Of a stretch of DNA of 64,000 nt, positions 40,453 through 49,280 are shown one piece after another. How positions within the stretch are numbered: position 1 is the stretch's first letter; every line of letters begins with the position of its first letter. Made by a program: the position numbers and the translations under genes. Under the pieces are notes generated by a model. It saw only the letters and a program-made list of their open reading frames with translations, was not told the origin of the DNA and did no database searches. Origin of the DNA: Clostridiales bacterium (GTDB lineage: Bacteria > Bacillota > Clostridia > Saccharofermentanales > Saccharofermentanaceae); contig JAFZLF010000040.1 in the NCBI GenBank assembly GCA_017551625.1, positions 1 through 64,000 on the forward strand, in the 5' to 3' direction.

Positions 40453-42045
40453 ATGAATGCTTGTATGTACGTTGTTCTCAAACAGTGGAAGCATTCGCTC
40501 CAGGAGAAGATCAGGCGCCCCCAGTTCTGGATCGGGGTGCTTGTTGTAGCGGCATATTTCGCGCTTTACATCTACCAGGAGATCTCCCATACCGGCACAA
40601 CACAGGTCATCGACAATGCCTCGTCAGTCTATCGCGGCAGCGTCACACTGGTGTTCCTTGTCGTGGCATTTGTCGGCTTCGGACTGGGATTGAACCGTGG
40701 AAGTTCCTTCTTCCGCTCTGCAGATATCAATCACATGTTTGTCGCTCCGATCCGTTCCGAGCGGATCCTTTTTTACGGCATTCTGAAGAAGTGCGGCGTC
40801 AGCGTACTGATCACGCTGATACTTCTGATGCAGCTGACGAATCTGCGCTTTTACTTCGGGCTCGGGATCGAAGAGATGCTCATCCTGATGGGGGCGTGGC
40901 TCCTGCTGTCGATCTGTCTTTCGATCCTTTCGCTGGCGGTCTATTCGATTACGTCCATATCTCCTGTTTTTCGAAAAATCGTCCTCATCGCGCTTTATGC
41001 CGTGAGTGGACTGATCATACTGGGCGTTGTCCTCTCCCTCTGGAGAAGCGGGACGCCGTTTAGTGATATATTCGCTTTCTTCAACGATCCGCGAATCCAT
41101 GCCATTCCGCTGGGCGGCTGGGCTGCAGGATTCCTGTGCTGCTGCATGGACCACCAGGTGAAACTGGCGCTCGTGTATGCGGGGCTCCTTCTGATTCTTC
41201 CGCTGATCGGGATCATCGCCGTCCTCAAGAACCGCTCGGGCTATTACGAGGACGTGCTGACCTCCATTGGTCACGGATACGGCAACTACCTTTATCAGAA
41301 CGAAGCGTCGGTTGCGGATGTCCGCCATAAGGTCACAAGAAAGAAATCCCACCTTATGGGAAGAAGCAGAGGCGAGATCGTCCTCATGCAGCGGCAGATG
41401 ACGGAGCAGAAGAGGAGCTTTCTGGTGCTTTTTGACCGGGGGTCGCTCGGCATGCTGGCCGTGGCCGTACTTACGGGATCTGTCCTTCGCTCACTGATGA
41501 TCCGCGGCATGTATCCTTTTATCATGCAGATCATCGCACTGGCGGTCCTTTGCTACACCATGATTTTCACGATCCCTATGGGCAAATTTGTGGATGAACT
41601 GAGAAAACCGTTTATCTTCCTGATACCGGGAAAACCGTTAAAGAAACTCTTTTTCGCGTCGCTTCCTTCCGTGCTGAAAGCATTTATCGAAGGACTGATC
41701 TGTCTGGTCGTCGTTTCATTATTTGCGAAACTTCACCCGGCATATGTGCTTTGCGGATCGATGTTTTATGCTTCATCTGCCATGCTTTTCTACGCCGTAT
41801 ATATGGCTTCCATCCGAACGCTCGGACTTACCAATTCAAGACAGTCCCACATGATACTGGCATTTGCGATCCTGTCGTGCGTCTTTACCTTCGAGCTTTC
41901 GCTGGGCGCGAACATCGGATCGAGGCTTTATGCCATCGCCGACGATCTGTTCCTTCTGGACTTTTTGATCCTTGCTGTCTTCAACATGATCGTCTCCCTC
42001 TTTTTCTTTGTCAGTTCGAGGAATATTTTGGACTCCCGGGATTAA
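40453..42045 (+). CDS. ABC exporter permease (large ABC_export type)
   Basis: A 530-residue membrane protein with about ten to twelve hydrophobic spans and two charged cytoplasmic stretches. The N-terminal MYVVLKQWKHSLQEKIRRPQ and the central KSHLMGRSRGEIVLMQRQM, SFLVLFDRGSLGML fit the putative ABC exporter permeases of Firmicutes. It should pair with the ATPase just upstream; the substrate is unknown. ATG 40453 is chosen as the first in-frame start after the ATPase; its ribosome binding site is weak, so coupling is likely. Confidence 0.75.
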   Translation: MNACMYVVLKQWKHSLQEKIRRPQFWIGVLVVAAYFALYIYQEISHTGTTQVIDNASSVYRGSVTLVFLVVAFVGFGLGLNRGSSFFRSADINHMFVAPIRSERILFYGILKKCGVSVLITLILLMQLTNLRFYFGLGIEEMLILMGAWLLLSICLSILSLAVYSITSISPVFRKIVLIALYAVSGLIILGVVLSLWRSGTPFSDIFAFFNDPRIHAIPLGGWAAGFLCCCMDHQVKLALVYAGLLLILPLIGIIAVLKNRSGYYEDVLTSIGHGYGNYLYQNEASVADVRHKVTRKKSHLMGRSRGEIVLMQRQMTEQKRSFLVLFDRGSLGMLAVAVLTGSVLRSLMIRGMYPFIMQIIALAVLCYTMIFTIPMGKFVDELRKPFIFLIPGKPLKKLFFASLPSVLKAFIEGLICLVVVSLFAKLHPAYVLCGSMFYASSAMLFYAVYMASIRTLGLTNSRQSHMILAFAILSCVFTFELSLGANIGSRLYAIADDLFLLDFLILAVFNMIVSLFFFVSSRNILDSRD

Positions 42046-42053
42046 AGAAAACG

Positions 42054-42082
42054 TGGTCATATCCGCATTTATCAAGTATAAT
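42054..42082 (+). promoter_or_regulatory. Promoter of the first large binding lipoprotein
   Basis: TGGTCA (42054-42059), a 17-base spacer and TATAAT (42077-42082), with GGAGGG at 42102-42107 before ATG 42115. Confidence 0.7.
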
Positions 42083-42114
42083 GGCTTCGTGAGATCCTCA
42101 CGGAGGGAAGTAGT

Positions 42115-44508
42115 ATGACGTCAAGCGCACGACGTGTACTGGCATTGGTAATGGCTCTGGCCATTTTTCTGCCGGTGACCGCCTGCAAAAAAAACAAGAA
42201 AAAGAGACGGGTCGTCAGTGAAGACGATCCGTATTATGATGCCAAGATCTCCGATATCAAGATCGAGACGGATCCTTCCAAGAAGCTGAAGGAAAGTGTT
42301 ATCCGGGAAGCCCAGATCATCGGAAATTCCGTGGTTGCCGCTTACAGTATCACATACGAGATCCCGATGGAGCTGAAGAATAAGTTCATGTCGGAATCCG
42401 TCAGTTCCGATATCGTCGAAGATTTCATCAGAGATAAATTCAGTGAGTACAGTCAGTCAGGGATCGGGGTTTTCGATTTTGACGGGAATCTCATCTTCGA
42501 TATTACGGCCGACTATGCTGCATCGCAGACGGTATTTGCCGAGGGAAAAGACGGTGATCTCCTTGCAGTCTTTACAAGCTACGATACAAGCTACGAACTT
42601 TATGCGGAGGCGACCATCACCTGCAGAATGTGTAAATACACGATGGAGGGCCTTCAGAAATTTGATATTGCAATTCCGACAGAAGCCGGTACGATCTCGC
42701 AGGTGTTTGAGGCCGAAAGCGGGGAATACATCCTCCGCGGATATGAGGGGATCACGGTGCTTAATGCCGAAGGATATACTAAGGATTCGATCGAGGTCAG
42801 CGATAATGCGGGAAGGCTTCTGGAGATCGACGGCAAGTATTATCTTGAGTACTACGAATACCCGGACAATGGGATAGATCTTGTGTATTCTCTTCAGGAA
42901 TTCGATCCTGTGAACGTCAAACTCAAGGGTGAAAAAAAGCAGCTCGAAGCCAGGGCTTCCGGCTTTACGGGCAGAGATAACGGCACGGTCGTAATGGATG
43001 GCAACGGCATCTCCAAGGTCGATCTTTTTTCCGGTCAGGAAGAAAAGATCCTGAGCTGGGATGCCACAGATGTCAACTATATCAACATGGACCAGAACTC
43101 CCTGAAGGTCCTGTCAGATGATTCACTCGTCTTCCTTCGTGAGTTTAATGAAAAGAATATGGCTACCGGAGCCTGGACATGCTCCATTGATGTGGTCCAG
43201 CTGACACGTATGGAAAAGAACCCGCACGCCGGGAAGACCTGTATCGAGATGGGCATGATCGGTTGCCCGACGGAGGATCTGATGGATTACATCATCCGAT
43301 ATAACTCCACGGCAGAGAACAACGCCAGGATCCGTGTGAAAGACTATTCTACGGAAGGAAATGGAACTGTCTATTACGATCAGAACGGTGAAGCGGCGAT
43401 TGCAGAAAAAGCATACCTCGACATTCAGGCGGGAACAGGCCCGGATATCCTCGTCAATTTTTCCCGTTTCAGTCAGTTTAATTCTGAAGAGGTTCTCGTC
43501 GATCTGAATAAATATGTCGATGGCGGCAACGGCCTGAATCGGGAAGAGTATTTCGAGAACGTCCTTTCCGCTTTTGAGACAAAAGATAAACTGTACCAGA
43601 TCCCCGCAAGTTTTGAGATCCGCGGTCTGATCGGGAATAAGGAGATCATCGGCGAACGTTCCGGCTGGACGTACGCGGAATTCAACCAGATCGTCAGAAG
43701 TCTTCCGTACCGTATCTCGGTGATCGAGAATATGGCGTACGATGATTTTCTCGATGCGCTTCTTTCCTGCGCCACTGCGGAATTCATCGACTATTCGAGA
43801 AAGGAAGTCTATTTTGACGGCGATGAGTTCAAGCAGCTCCTGAAGATCGTGAAGAGTTATGGTGTTCCCAATGCTACATTCGATGGCAATCTCATCAATT
43901 CGGAGGATGACATAGAATTCGTAGATGATGGCGAACGTTTCAATAACGGTTTGCTCGCGCTGATGACCACCTATATGTGCAGTGTGGATTCATACGCTTC
44001 GAACAGGAGTGCTTTTGGAGAAAAGGCCATCTATATCGGTATGCCTTCTCCGGATGGTACGGGAATGTGCGCTCTTCCGACGCTTACTCTTGCGATCTCG
44101 GCGAAATCGGATAGTAAAGATGAGGCATGGGATTTTATCCGCCGCCTTTTCGATGAGGACTCCCAGTATTCTTACACGAAAACACTCGATTCGATCCCTC
44201 TGAACCGGAATGCGTTTGACCGCATCAACCAGGAAGTGCTCGAGAAATACCAGAAGTGGGTCGAAGAGTATAAAGAGGAACTGATGGAGTACGGACTTTC
44301 CACAGACGATGTTTTCTCGATCACAGAAGAAGATCTGGAAGGCTTTGCAAAACTGGTGGAAAATGTAAGTACCATCATGTCTTTTGACGCGGCAGTATCG
44401 GAGATCATCAAGAAAGAAGCAGCTGCATACTTCCAAAACGAGAAGCAGATCGACGAGGTCTGCGCCAGTATTCAGGACCGCACGACCAAGATCGTTCACG
44501 AAAGATAA
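42115..44508 (+). CDS. Large fused extracellular solute-binding lipoprotein, copy 1
   Basis: A 797-residue lipoprotein; the lipobox ends in LPVTAC (Cys24). Residues ~40-380 form a beta-rich region with propeller-like stretches (GDLLAVFTSYDTSYELYA, YILRGYEGITVLNAEGY, KYYLEYYEYPDNGIDL). Residues ~385-797 are a family 1 extracellular solute-binding domain (LDIQAGTGPDILVNFSRFS, DKLYQIPASFEIRGLIGN, IGMPSPDGTGMCALPTLTLA, DEAWDFIRRLF, IQDRTTKIVHE). The junction carries NPHAGKTCIEMGM. An ordinary sugar-binding protein has only the second half. The gene is followed by a paralogue of the same build and then by two carbohydrate ABC permeases. Confidence 0.85.
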   Translation: MTSSARRVLALVMALAIFLPVTACKKNKKKRRVVSEDDPYYDAKISDIKIETDPSKKLKESVIREAQIIGNSVVAAYSITYEIPMELKNKFMSESVSSDIVEDFIRDKFSEYSQSGIGVFDFDGNLIFDITADYAASQTVFAEGKDGDLLAVFTSYDTSYELYAEATITCRMCKYTMEGLQKFDIAIPTEAGTISQVFEAESGEYILRGYEGITVLNAEGYTKDSIEVSDNAGRLLEIDGKYYLEYYEYPDNGIDLVYSLQEFDPVNVKLKGEKKQLEARASGFTGRDNGTVVMDGNGISKVDLFSGQEEKILSWDATDVNYINMDQNSLKVLSDDSLVFLREFNEKNMATGAWTCSIDVVQLTRMEKNPHAGKTCIEMGMIGCPTEDLMDYIIRYNSTAENNARIRVKDYSTEGNGTVYYDQNGEAAIAEKAYLDIQAGTGPDILVNFSRFSQFNSEEVLVDLNKYVDGGNGLNREEYFENVLSAFETKDKLYQIPASFEIRGLIGNKEIIGERSGWTYAEFNQIVRSLPYRISVIENMAYDDFLDALLSCATAEFIDYSRKEVYFDGDEFKQLLKIVKSYGVPNATFDGNLINSEDDIEFVDDGERFNNGLLALMTTYMCSVDSYASNRSAFGEKAIYIGMPSPDGTGMCALPTLTLAISAKSDSKDEAWDFIRRLFDEDSQYSYTKTLDSIPLNRNAFDRINQEVLEKYQKWVEEYKEELMEYGLSTDDVFSITEEDLEGFAKLVENVSTIMSFDAAVSEIIKKEAAAYFQNEKQIDEVCASIQDRTTKIVHER

Positions 44509-44587
44509 GCATTATTACAATTCTTTCATTTAATATATCTCCGTTGGAATTAGAATGTGTCTGATAAGATTTCACGGAGGTATGTTT

Positions 44588-46987
44588 ATGAAAAAATGTG
44601 TTAGGAGCGCTTTGGCACTGACATTGGCAGCGGCAATGGTCCTTCCCCTTACTGCCTGTAAGAAAAAGAAGACCGGAAAGCAGACTGTCGTAAAAGAGGA
44701 TGACCCGTATTTTACGGCAACGAAGTTCCCGCTGAAACTTGAAATAGATTCGACAAAAAAACTCGAGTATCAGGATATGTATAATCCGATCATGCTCGGT
44801 GACACGATCATCGCTTCTTACAATATTGTTTACCAGATCCCGAAGGATGTAGAGAAGAAGATCGATGAACTGACGCAAAAAGATCAGTGCTTCGATTACG
44901 ATAAGTATGCTTCTCTCATGGAGGGATACTATGAATCCGGACAAGTCCTTTTCGATATCAATGATGGTCATATCATTGAGAAGATCCCTGCAACTCTGAG
45001 CGAAGAGAGCTCTTCGATGTATCCGAGAAAAAGCGGCGGATACTATAAGGTCGTGACCTCATACGATGGTCCGGTCTGCCAGGCAACGATCAATCTTCAG
45101 GCCTGCGATTCCACCGGAAAAGTGGAAAAAGAATTCAAGATGCCGGACGAGTTTGAGAACTCCTGGAACACGAAGATCCTGGAAGTCGATGACAGTAAAT
45201 TCATCGTCTCGGCAAGCAACGGTATCTGTGTTATGACCGCTGACGGAAAGACGGTCGGTTTCGATAAGGAGTCGGACCTGACAGGCGAGCTCTACACCTT
45301 TGACGGCAAATACTATGCCATGATCGAAGAGTACGATGAAAAGTCCTGGGAAAGCGCCAACTATCTTCGTGAGATCGATGTGGAAACAGGAAAGTTCAAG
45401 GGCGAACGCATCAAGACCAAGAGCAACCTGTGGGGCCTCTTCCAGGGCGGTGACGCCTGCTACCTGTCGGATGAGACAGGTATCGTAAAGATCAATCCGA
45501 TCACCGGTGAAAAAGAGATGTTCATGGACTGGAACTGGACAGATATTGCCAATCCGTATATCTCTCAGGGTGCCAGGATCGAATCGGATAAGGACATCAT
45601 GTATGTTGATTCCGAATACAAGGAAGATGAAAAGGGCGAAGGCTATACCGAGTACTCTCTTGTAAAACTTCATCGTGAAGATAAGAACCCGCACGCCGGA
45701 AAGACCATCATCGAGATGGGCGCTTTCTACTCCAAGGACGGTAAGTTCCGAGACTATGTCATTTCCTATAACACCGATCCGAACAACAAATGCCGTATCA
45801 TCATGAAGATCTATGGCAGCGATATCGAGTGGGGTCCGGATATGGACTACACGAAGGTAATGGCAGAGATTTCCGATAAGGTTTATCTGGAGATGCTCGC
45901 CGGAGAAGGTCCGGATATCCTTCTGGATTTCTCCTCGTACAGCCAGTTCAATTCGGATGAGGTCCTGCTCGATCTCAACACGCTCATTGACGGCGATTCC
46001 GGATTAAACAGAAATGAAATGTTCGATAATATTTTCCGGGCTTTTGAGGCCAAGGACAAACTCTATCACATCCCGGTATGCTTCAGCATGTACGGTCTTC
46101 TTTCCACAAAAGATATCGTCGGCGACAAGACCGGTCTGACATATGAGGAGTTCGAAAGCATCATCAGTTCTCTCCCGAAGGATACGTCTGTATTCGACTA
46201 TGACATGACCTATATGGCTCTTTTGGAACAGCTGATCGCTCCGGCGATGAACCACTTTGTCGATTATGATAAGAAGTCGGTAAGCTTTGACAGTCCGGAA
46301 TTCCGAAAGGCTCTGGAGCTTGCAAAGAAGTATGGAACGGAAGAGACGCCGGATGACATGGTCGGCTTAACGGGTACGGATTATGAATACATCGACCCGA
46401 ACGACAGACTTGCAAACGGTATGCTGGCATTTGCTTCTGCATCCGTCTATGATCTGGATACTTTCGCACGTACAGCTCAGGCACTGAAGGGAAAAGAAGC
46501 CTATCTCGGAATTCCTTCTCCGGATGCGACAGGCATGAGTGCCAGCCCGATGCTTACGCTTGCGATCTCGCAACAGTCCAAGAATAAGGAAGCAGCATGG
46601 GATTTCATCCGCTATATGTTCACTCAGGAAGCGCAGTATGCATATGCGCACGAGTCCGGTTATATCCCGCTCAACCGCGCAGCATTCGATCAGAACAACC
46701 AGGAAAGCATTAAAGAGTTCCAAGAGTTTAACAAGATGTTCGAAGGCGTCAGCGAGGAAGACAGTGTAGATCTTTCCAAGTTCGGAAGATATCCGGAAGT
46801 CACTCCGGAGATGCTCGACAGCTTTACCAAACTCGTCGAAAGCGTATCGACGATCGAGAGCACGGATCCGGGTATCCTGATGATCATCGAAGAGGAAGCT
46901 CCCGGATTCTTCTCCGGCTCGAGGTCGGTAGAAGATGTCTGCAAGAACATCCAGAATCGCGCAACTACCAAGGTGCATGAGAGATAA
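44588..46987 (+). CDS. Large fused extracellular solute-binding lipoprotein, copy 2
   Basis: A 799-residue paralogue of the preceding gene, with lipobox LPLTAC (Cys24), the same beta-rich N-terminal half (~40-380), the same NPHAGKTIIEMGA junction and the same solute-binding half (EMLAGEGPDILLDFSSYS, DKLYHIPVCFSMYGLL, GIPSPDATGMSASPMLTLA, EAAWDFIRYMF, IQNRATTKVHE). The copies have diverged clearly but align along their full length, so they come from an old tandem duplication. ATG 44588 is used, seven bases after GGAGG (44576-44580); an ATG at 44582 is too close to it. Confidence 0.85.
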   Translation: MKKCVRSALALTLAAAMVLPLTACKKKKTGKQTVVKEDDPYFTATKFPLKLEIDSTKKLEYQDMYNPIMLGDTIIASYNIVYQIPKDVEKKIDELTQKDQCFDYDKYASLMEGYYESGQVLFDINDGHIIEKIPATLSEESSSMYPRKSGGYYKVVTSYDGPVCQATINLQACDSTGKVEKEFKMPDEFENSWNTKILEVDDSKFIVSASNGICVMTADGKTVGFDKESDLTGELYTFDGKYYAMIEEYDEKSWESANYLREIDVETGKFKGERIKTKSNLWGLFQGGDACYLSDETGIVKINPITGEKEMFMDWNWTDIANPYISQGARIESDKDIMYVDSEYKEDEKGEGYTEYSLVKLHREDKNPHAGKTIIEMGAFYSKDGKFRDYVISYNTDPNNKCRIIMKIYGSDIEWGPDMDYTKVMAEISDKVYLEMLAGEGPDILLDFSSYSQFNSDEVLLDLNTLIDGDSGLNRNEMFDNIFRAFEAKDKLYHIPVCFSMYGLLSTKDIVGDKTGLTYEEFESIISSLPKDTSVFDYDMTYMALLEQLIAPAMNHFVDYDKKSVSFDSPEFRKALELAKKYGTEETPDDMVGLTGTDYEYIDPNDRLANGMLAFASASVYDLDTFARTAQALKGKEAYLGIPSPDATGMSASPMLTLAISQQSKNKEAAWDFIRYMFTQEAQYAYAHESGYIPLNRAAFDQNNQESIKEFQEFNKMFEGVSEEDSVDLSKFGRYPEVTPEMLDSFTKLVESVSTIESTDPGILMIIEEEAPGFFSGSRSVEDVCKNIQNRATTKVHER

Positions 46988-47259
46988 AGTGACTATTCTG
47001 TCACTTTAAGGTCACTTGATAGTCATACCGCGATGAGAAAATGAAAATGTCGAAAGGGAGAAAGCCTCCAATACCCCTCCCTGGAGACAGTAACGAAGAA
47101 CCTTTACTATCTTCTATTTACTTTCATACCCGGGAGCGAGGAACACCCCCCTCGCTCCCACCCCTCCTCACCAATTGAGACATCTACCGTGCGAGACATA
47201 AGTTGTGATAGAATGATTTCGTATTGTTTCTGCACGAAAAAATATATAAAGGAATACCC
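46986..47259 (+). promoter_or_regulatory. Intergenic region with alternative hairpins
   Basis: A perfect 8-bp hairpin AAAGTGAC/GTCACTTT (46986-46993 with 47000-47007) begins at the stop codon. A competing pairing TGACTAT/ATAGTCA (46990-46996 with 47019-47025) excludes it. Further on is a perfect 10-bp GC-rich hairpin (47132-47141 with 47150-47159) without a T-run. An extended -10 TGATAGAAT (47206-47214) and AAAGGA lead to the first permease. No gene is seen in these 270 bases. Confidence 0.5.
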
Positions 47260-48183
47260 ATGGCAACACACGAATACAATCCCGAAGAGGTCAGAAAAAG
47301 AAGGATCAAAGGACGAAGAAAAAGAAAGCTTCGTGAATGGGTCGTATTCACCGGATATCTTACACCGAGTCTTCTCGGTGTTCTGCTTTTTTTCTTTGGA
47401 CCGATGCTCATCGTACTGGTCCAGTCTTTCCAGAGAAGTGCGACGAATTCCGAATTCGTCGGAGTCGATAACTACGTACATGTATGGAACAACCAGGCGT
47501 TTAGAAGCGCAGCAACGAATACACTGATATTTGCAGGTCTTGCTGTTCCGCTGGCTGTTCTTCTTGCTCTTCTCCTGGCGCTCCTTCTGAGCTCCAAGAT
47601 CCCGGGAAAGAGCGTTTTCCGAAGCATCATGCTCAACCCGATGATGGTACCGGTTGCTTCCATCGTTTTGATCTGGCAGGTCATGTTCAGCTATAACGGT
47701 GCACTGAATACCTACATGGGCTGGTTCGGGATCGATAAGATCGACTGGATGAAATCCAACTGGTCACGACTCGTTATACTGATCCTTTTCCTGTGGAAAA
47801 ACTTAGGATATAACATGGTCCTCTTTATCTCCGCGATCTCCGCGGTACCTTCCGAACAGCTCGAGTCGGCGAAGATGGACGGCGCCAATGCAGTCCGCCG
47901 CTTCTTCAGCATCAAGCTCCCGTATCTGTGGCCGACGATCTTCTTCGTAGGGATCATGTCCCTTATCAACTCATTCAAGATCTTCCGTGAAGTCTATCTT
48001 CTCGCCGGAGATTACCCCTACGATGCACTTTACATGTTACAGAATTTCATGAACAATATGTTCTCCCACTTAGATAATGCGAAGCTTACCGCCGCCGCGA
48101 TCATCATGTGTATCGCAATGATCATCATCGTCGGTATCCTCTTTATCGCAGAAAACCGCCTGGGCAGAGATACGGAGGAGTGA
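47260..48183 (+). CDS. Carbohydrate ABC transporter permease (MalF/LplB type)
   Basis: A 307-residue inner permease with six membrane helices. The N-terminus is strongly basic (KRRIKGRRKRKLREW) before helix 1. The EAA loop that contacts the ATPase reads AVPSEQLESAKMDGANAVRRFFSIKLPYL. It imports a mono- or oligosaccharide delivered by a binding lipoprotein, most likely one of the two upstream. The energising ATPase (MsmX-like) is not in this window and may be shared. ATG 47260 follows AAAGGA. Confidence 0.92.
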   Translation: MATHEYNPEEVRKRRIKGRRKRKLREWVVFTGYLTPSLLGVLLFFFGPMLIVLVQSFQRSATNSEFVGVDNYVHVWNNQAFRSAATNTLIFAGLAVPLAVLLALLLALLLSSKIPGKSVFRSIMLNPMMVPVASIVLIWQVMFSYNGALNTYMGWFGIDKIDWMKSNWSRLVILILFLWKNLGYNMVLFISAISAVPSEQLESAKMDGANAVRRFFSIKLPYLWPTIFFVGIMSLINSFKIFREVYLLAGDYPYDALYMLQNFMNNMFSHLDNAKLTAAAIIMCIAMIIIVGILFIAENRLGRDTEE

Positions 48184-48185
48184 CC

Positions 48186-49250
48186 ATGAAGAAAAATGAA
48201 ATAACTCCACTACAGACTCTGCCGACACCTGCTTCCGAAGAGAAACACGATCACGGTTCGATCCGCGATCTTCAGGAAGTAGAGATCGTCCGGCTTTCCG
48301 AAGAAGAACTCGAGGAGATGCATGCCAAGGCGCGTGTCGAAGCGAAAAGAAGAGTCCGCGTCAGAACGGCGGTAGAAAAGTTCTGGATCGCGATCGGATT
48401 TATCCTCGCTCTGGCCGTTGCGATCTTCGCACTCATGCCGATCGTCCTTACGATCCTCGACTCTTTCATGTCGACAGACGAGATCAAGACGAACTACAGT
48501 GCGGTATATAACAGCCTTTCATCTGCCGCAGCAGAAACGAAGACATATCTTTCTTCCACGCCGAAGCTGAAGATGATCCCGGATTTCGTATCCTTCAGTC
48601 AGTATAAGACGCTTCTTTTCTTAAGCCCGACGTACCTTCTGAAGTTCTGGAACTCCGTAGCCCTCGTCGTACCGATCGTTCTGGGCCAGATCATGATCGG
48701 ATGCCTCGCATCCTACAGTTTCGCCAGATACAGAAAAAAGAGAAGAGAGGTCCTTTTCTTCTCGTACGTTATCCTGATGCTCATGCCTTTCCAGGTAACG
48801 CTCGTTCCGAACTATCTGATTGCAAACTGGCTGGGAATATATAACACATGGTGGGCCATTATCCTTCCGGGTGTGTTCTCCACCTTCAGCATATTCCTCT
48901 TAAGTAAATATATGCGCCAGATCCCGTCCTCGTACATCGAGGCGGCCAAACTCGACGGCGCCAACGAATGGCATATTTTCACCAAGATCTGCCTGCCTAT
49001 GTGTAAGAGCGCGATCTATGCCATGGCTATCCTTCTTTTTATCGACTACTGGAACATGGTCGAGCAGCCGCTCATCCTTCTGGAAGATGCCGGCAAGCAG
49101 CCGTTGTCCGTTTTCCTTTCGCAGATCAATGCGTCAGAGGTCGGTGTGGCCTTTGCGGCGTCCTTCATATTCATGATCCCGCCGCTGCTGATCTTCCTTT
49201 ACGGAGAACAGTATCTGGTCGAAGGTATTTCCCGTTCGGGTATCAAATAA
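48186..49250 (+). CDS. Carbohydrate ABC transporter permease (MalG type) with long N-terminus
   Basis: A 354-residue second permease: six helices, EAA loop SSYIEAAKLDGANEWHIFTKICLPM. The N-terminal ~65 residues are charged and predicted cytoplasmic (EVEIVRLSEEELEEMHAKAR), longer than in typical MalG-type permeases (~275-300 residues). A periplasmic stretch of ~50 residues follows helix 1. It starts two bases after the first permease behind GGAGGAG; both form the heterodimeric channel. Confidence 0.92.
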   Translation: MKKNEITPLQTLPTPASEEKHDHGSIRDLQEVEIVRLSEEELEEMHAKARVEAKRRVRVRTAVEKFWIAIGFILALAVAIFALMPIVLTILDSFMSTDEIKTNYSAVYNSLSSAAAETKTYLSSTPKLKMIPDFVSFSQYKTLLFLSPTYLLKFWNSVALVVPIVLGQIMIGCLASYSFARYRKKRREVLFFSYVILMLMPFQVTLVPNYLIANWLGIYNTWWAIILPGVFSTFSIFLLSKYMRQIPSSYIEAAKLDGANEWHIFTKICLPMCKSAIYAMAILLFIDYWNMVEQPLILLEDAGKQPLSVFLSQINASEVGVAFAASFIFMIPPLLIFLYGEQYLVEGISRSGIK

Positions 49251-49280
49251 TGATTCGTGGTTTTTGAGGAGGTTTTGACA

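Noticed and set aside
47132..47159. GC-rich hairpin as an intrinsic terminator
   Set aside because: A perfect 10-bp stem is present but the following bases are ACCCCTCC with no T-run, so termination is not supported.
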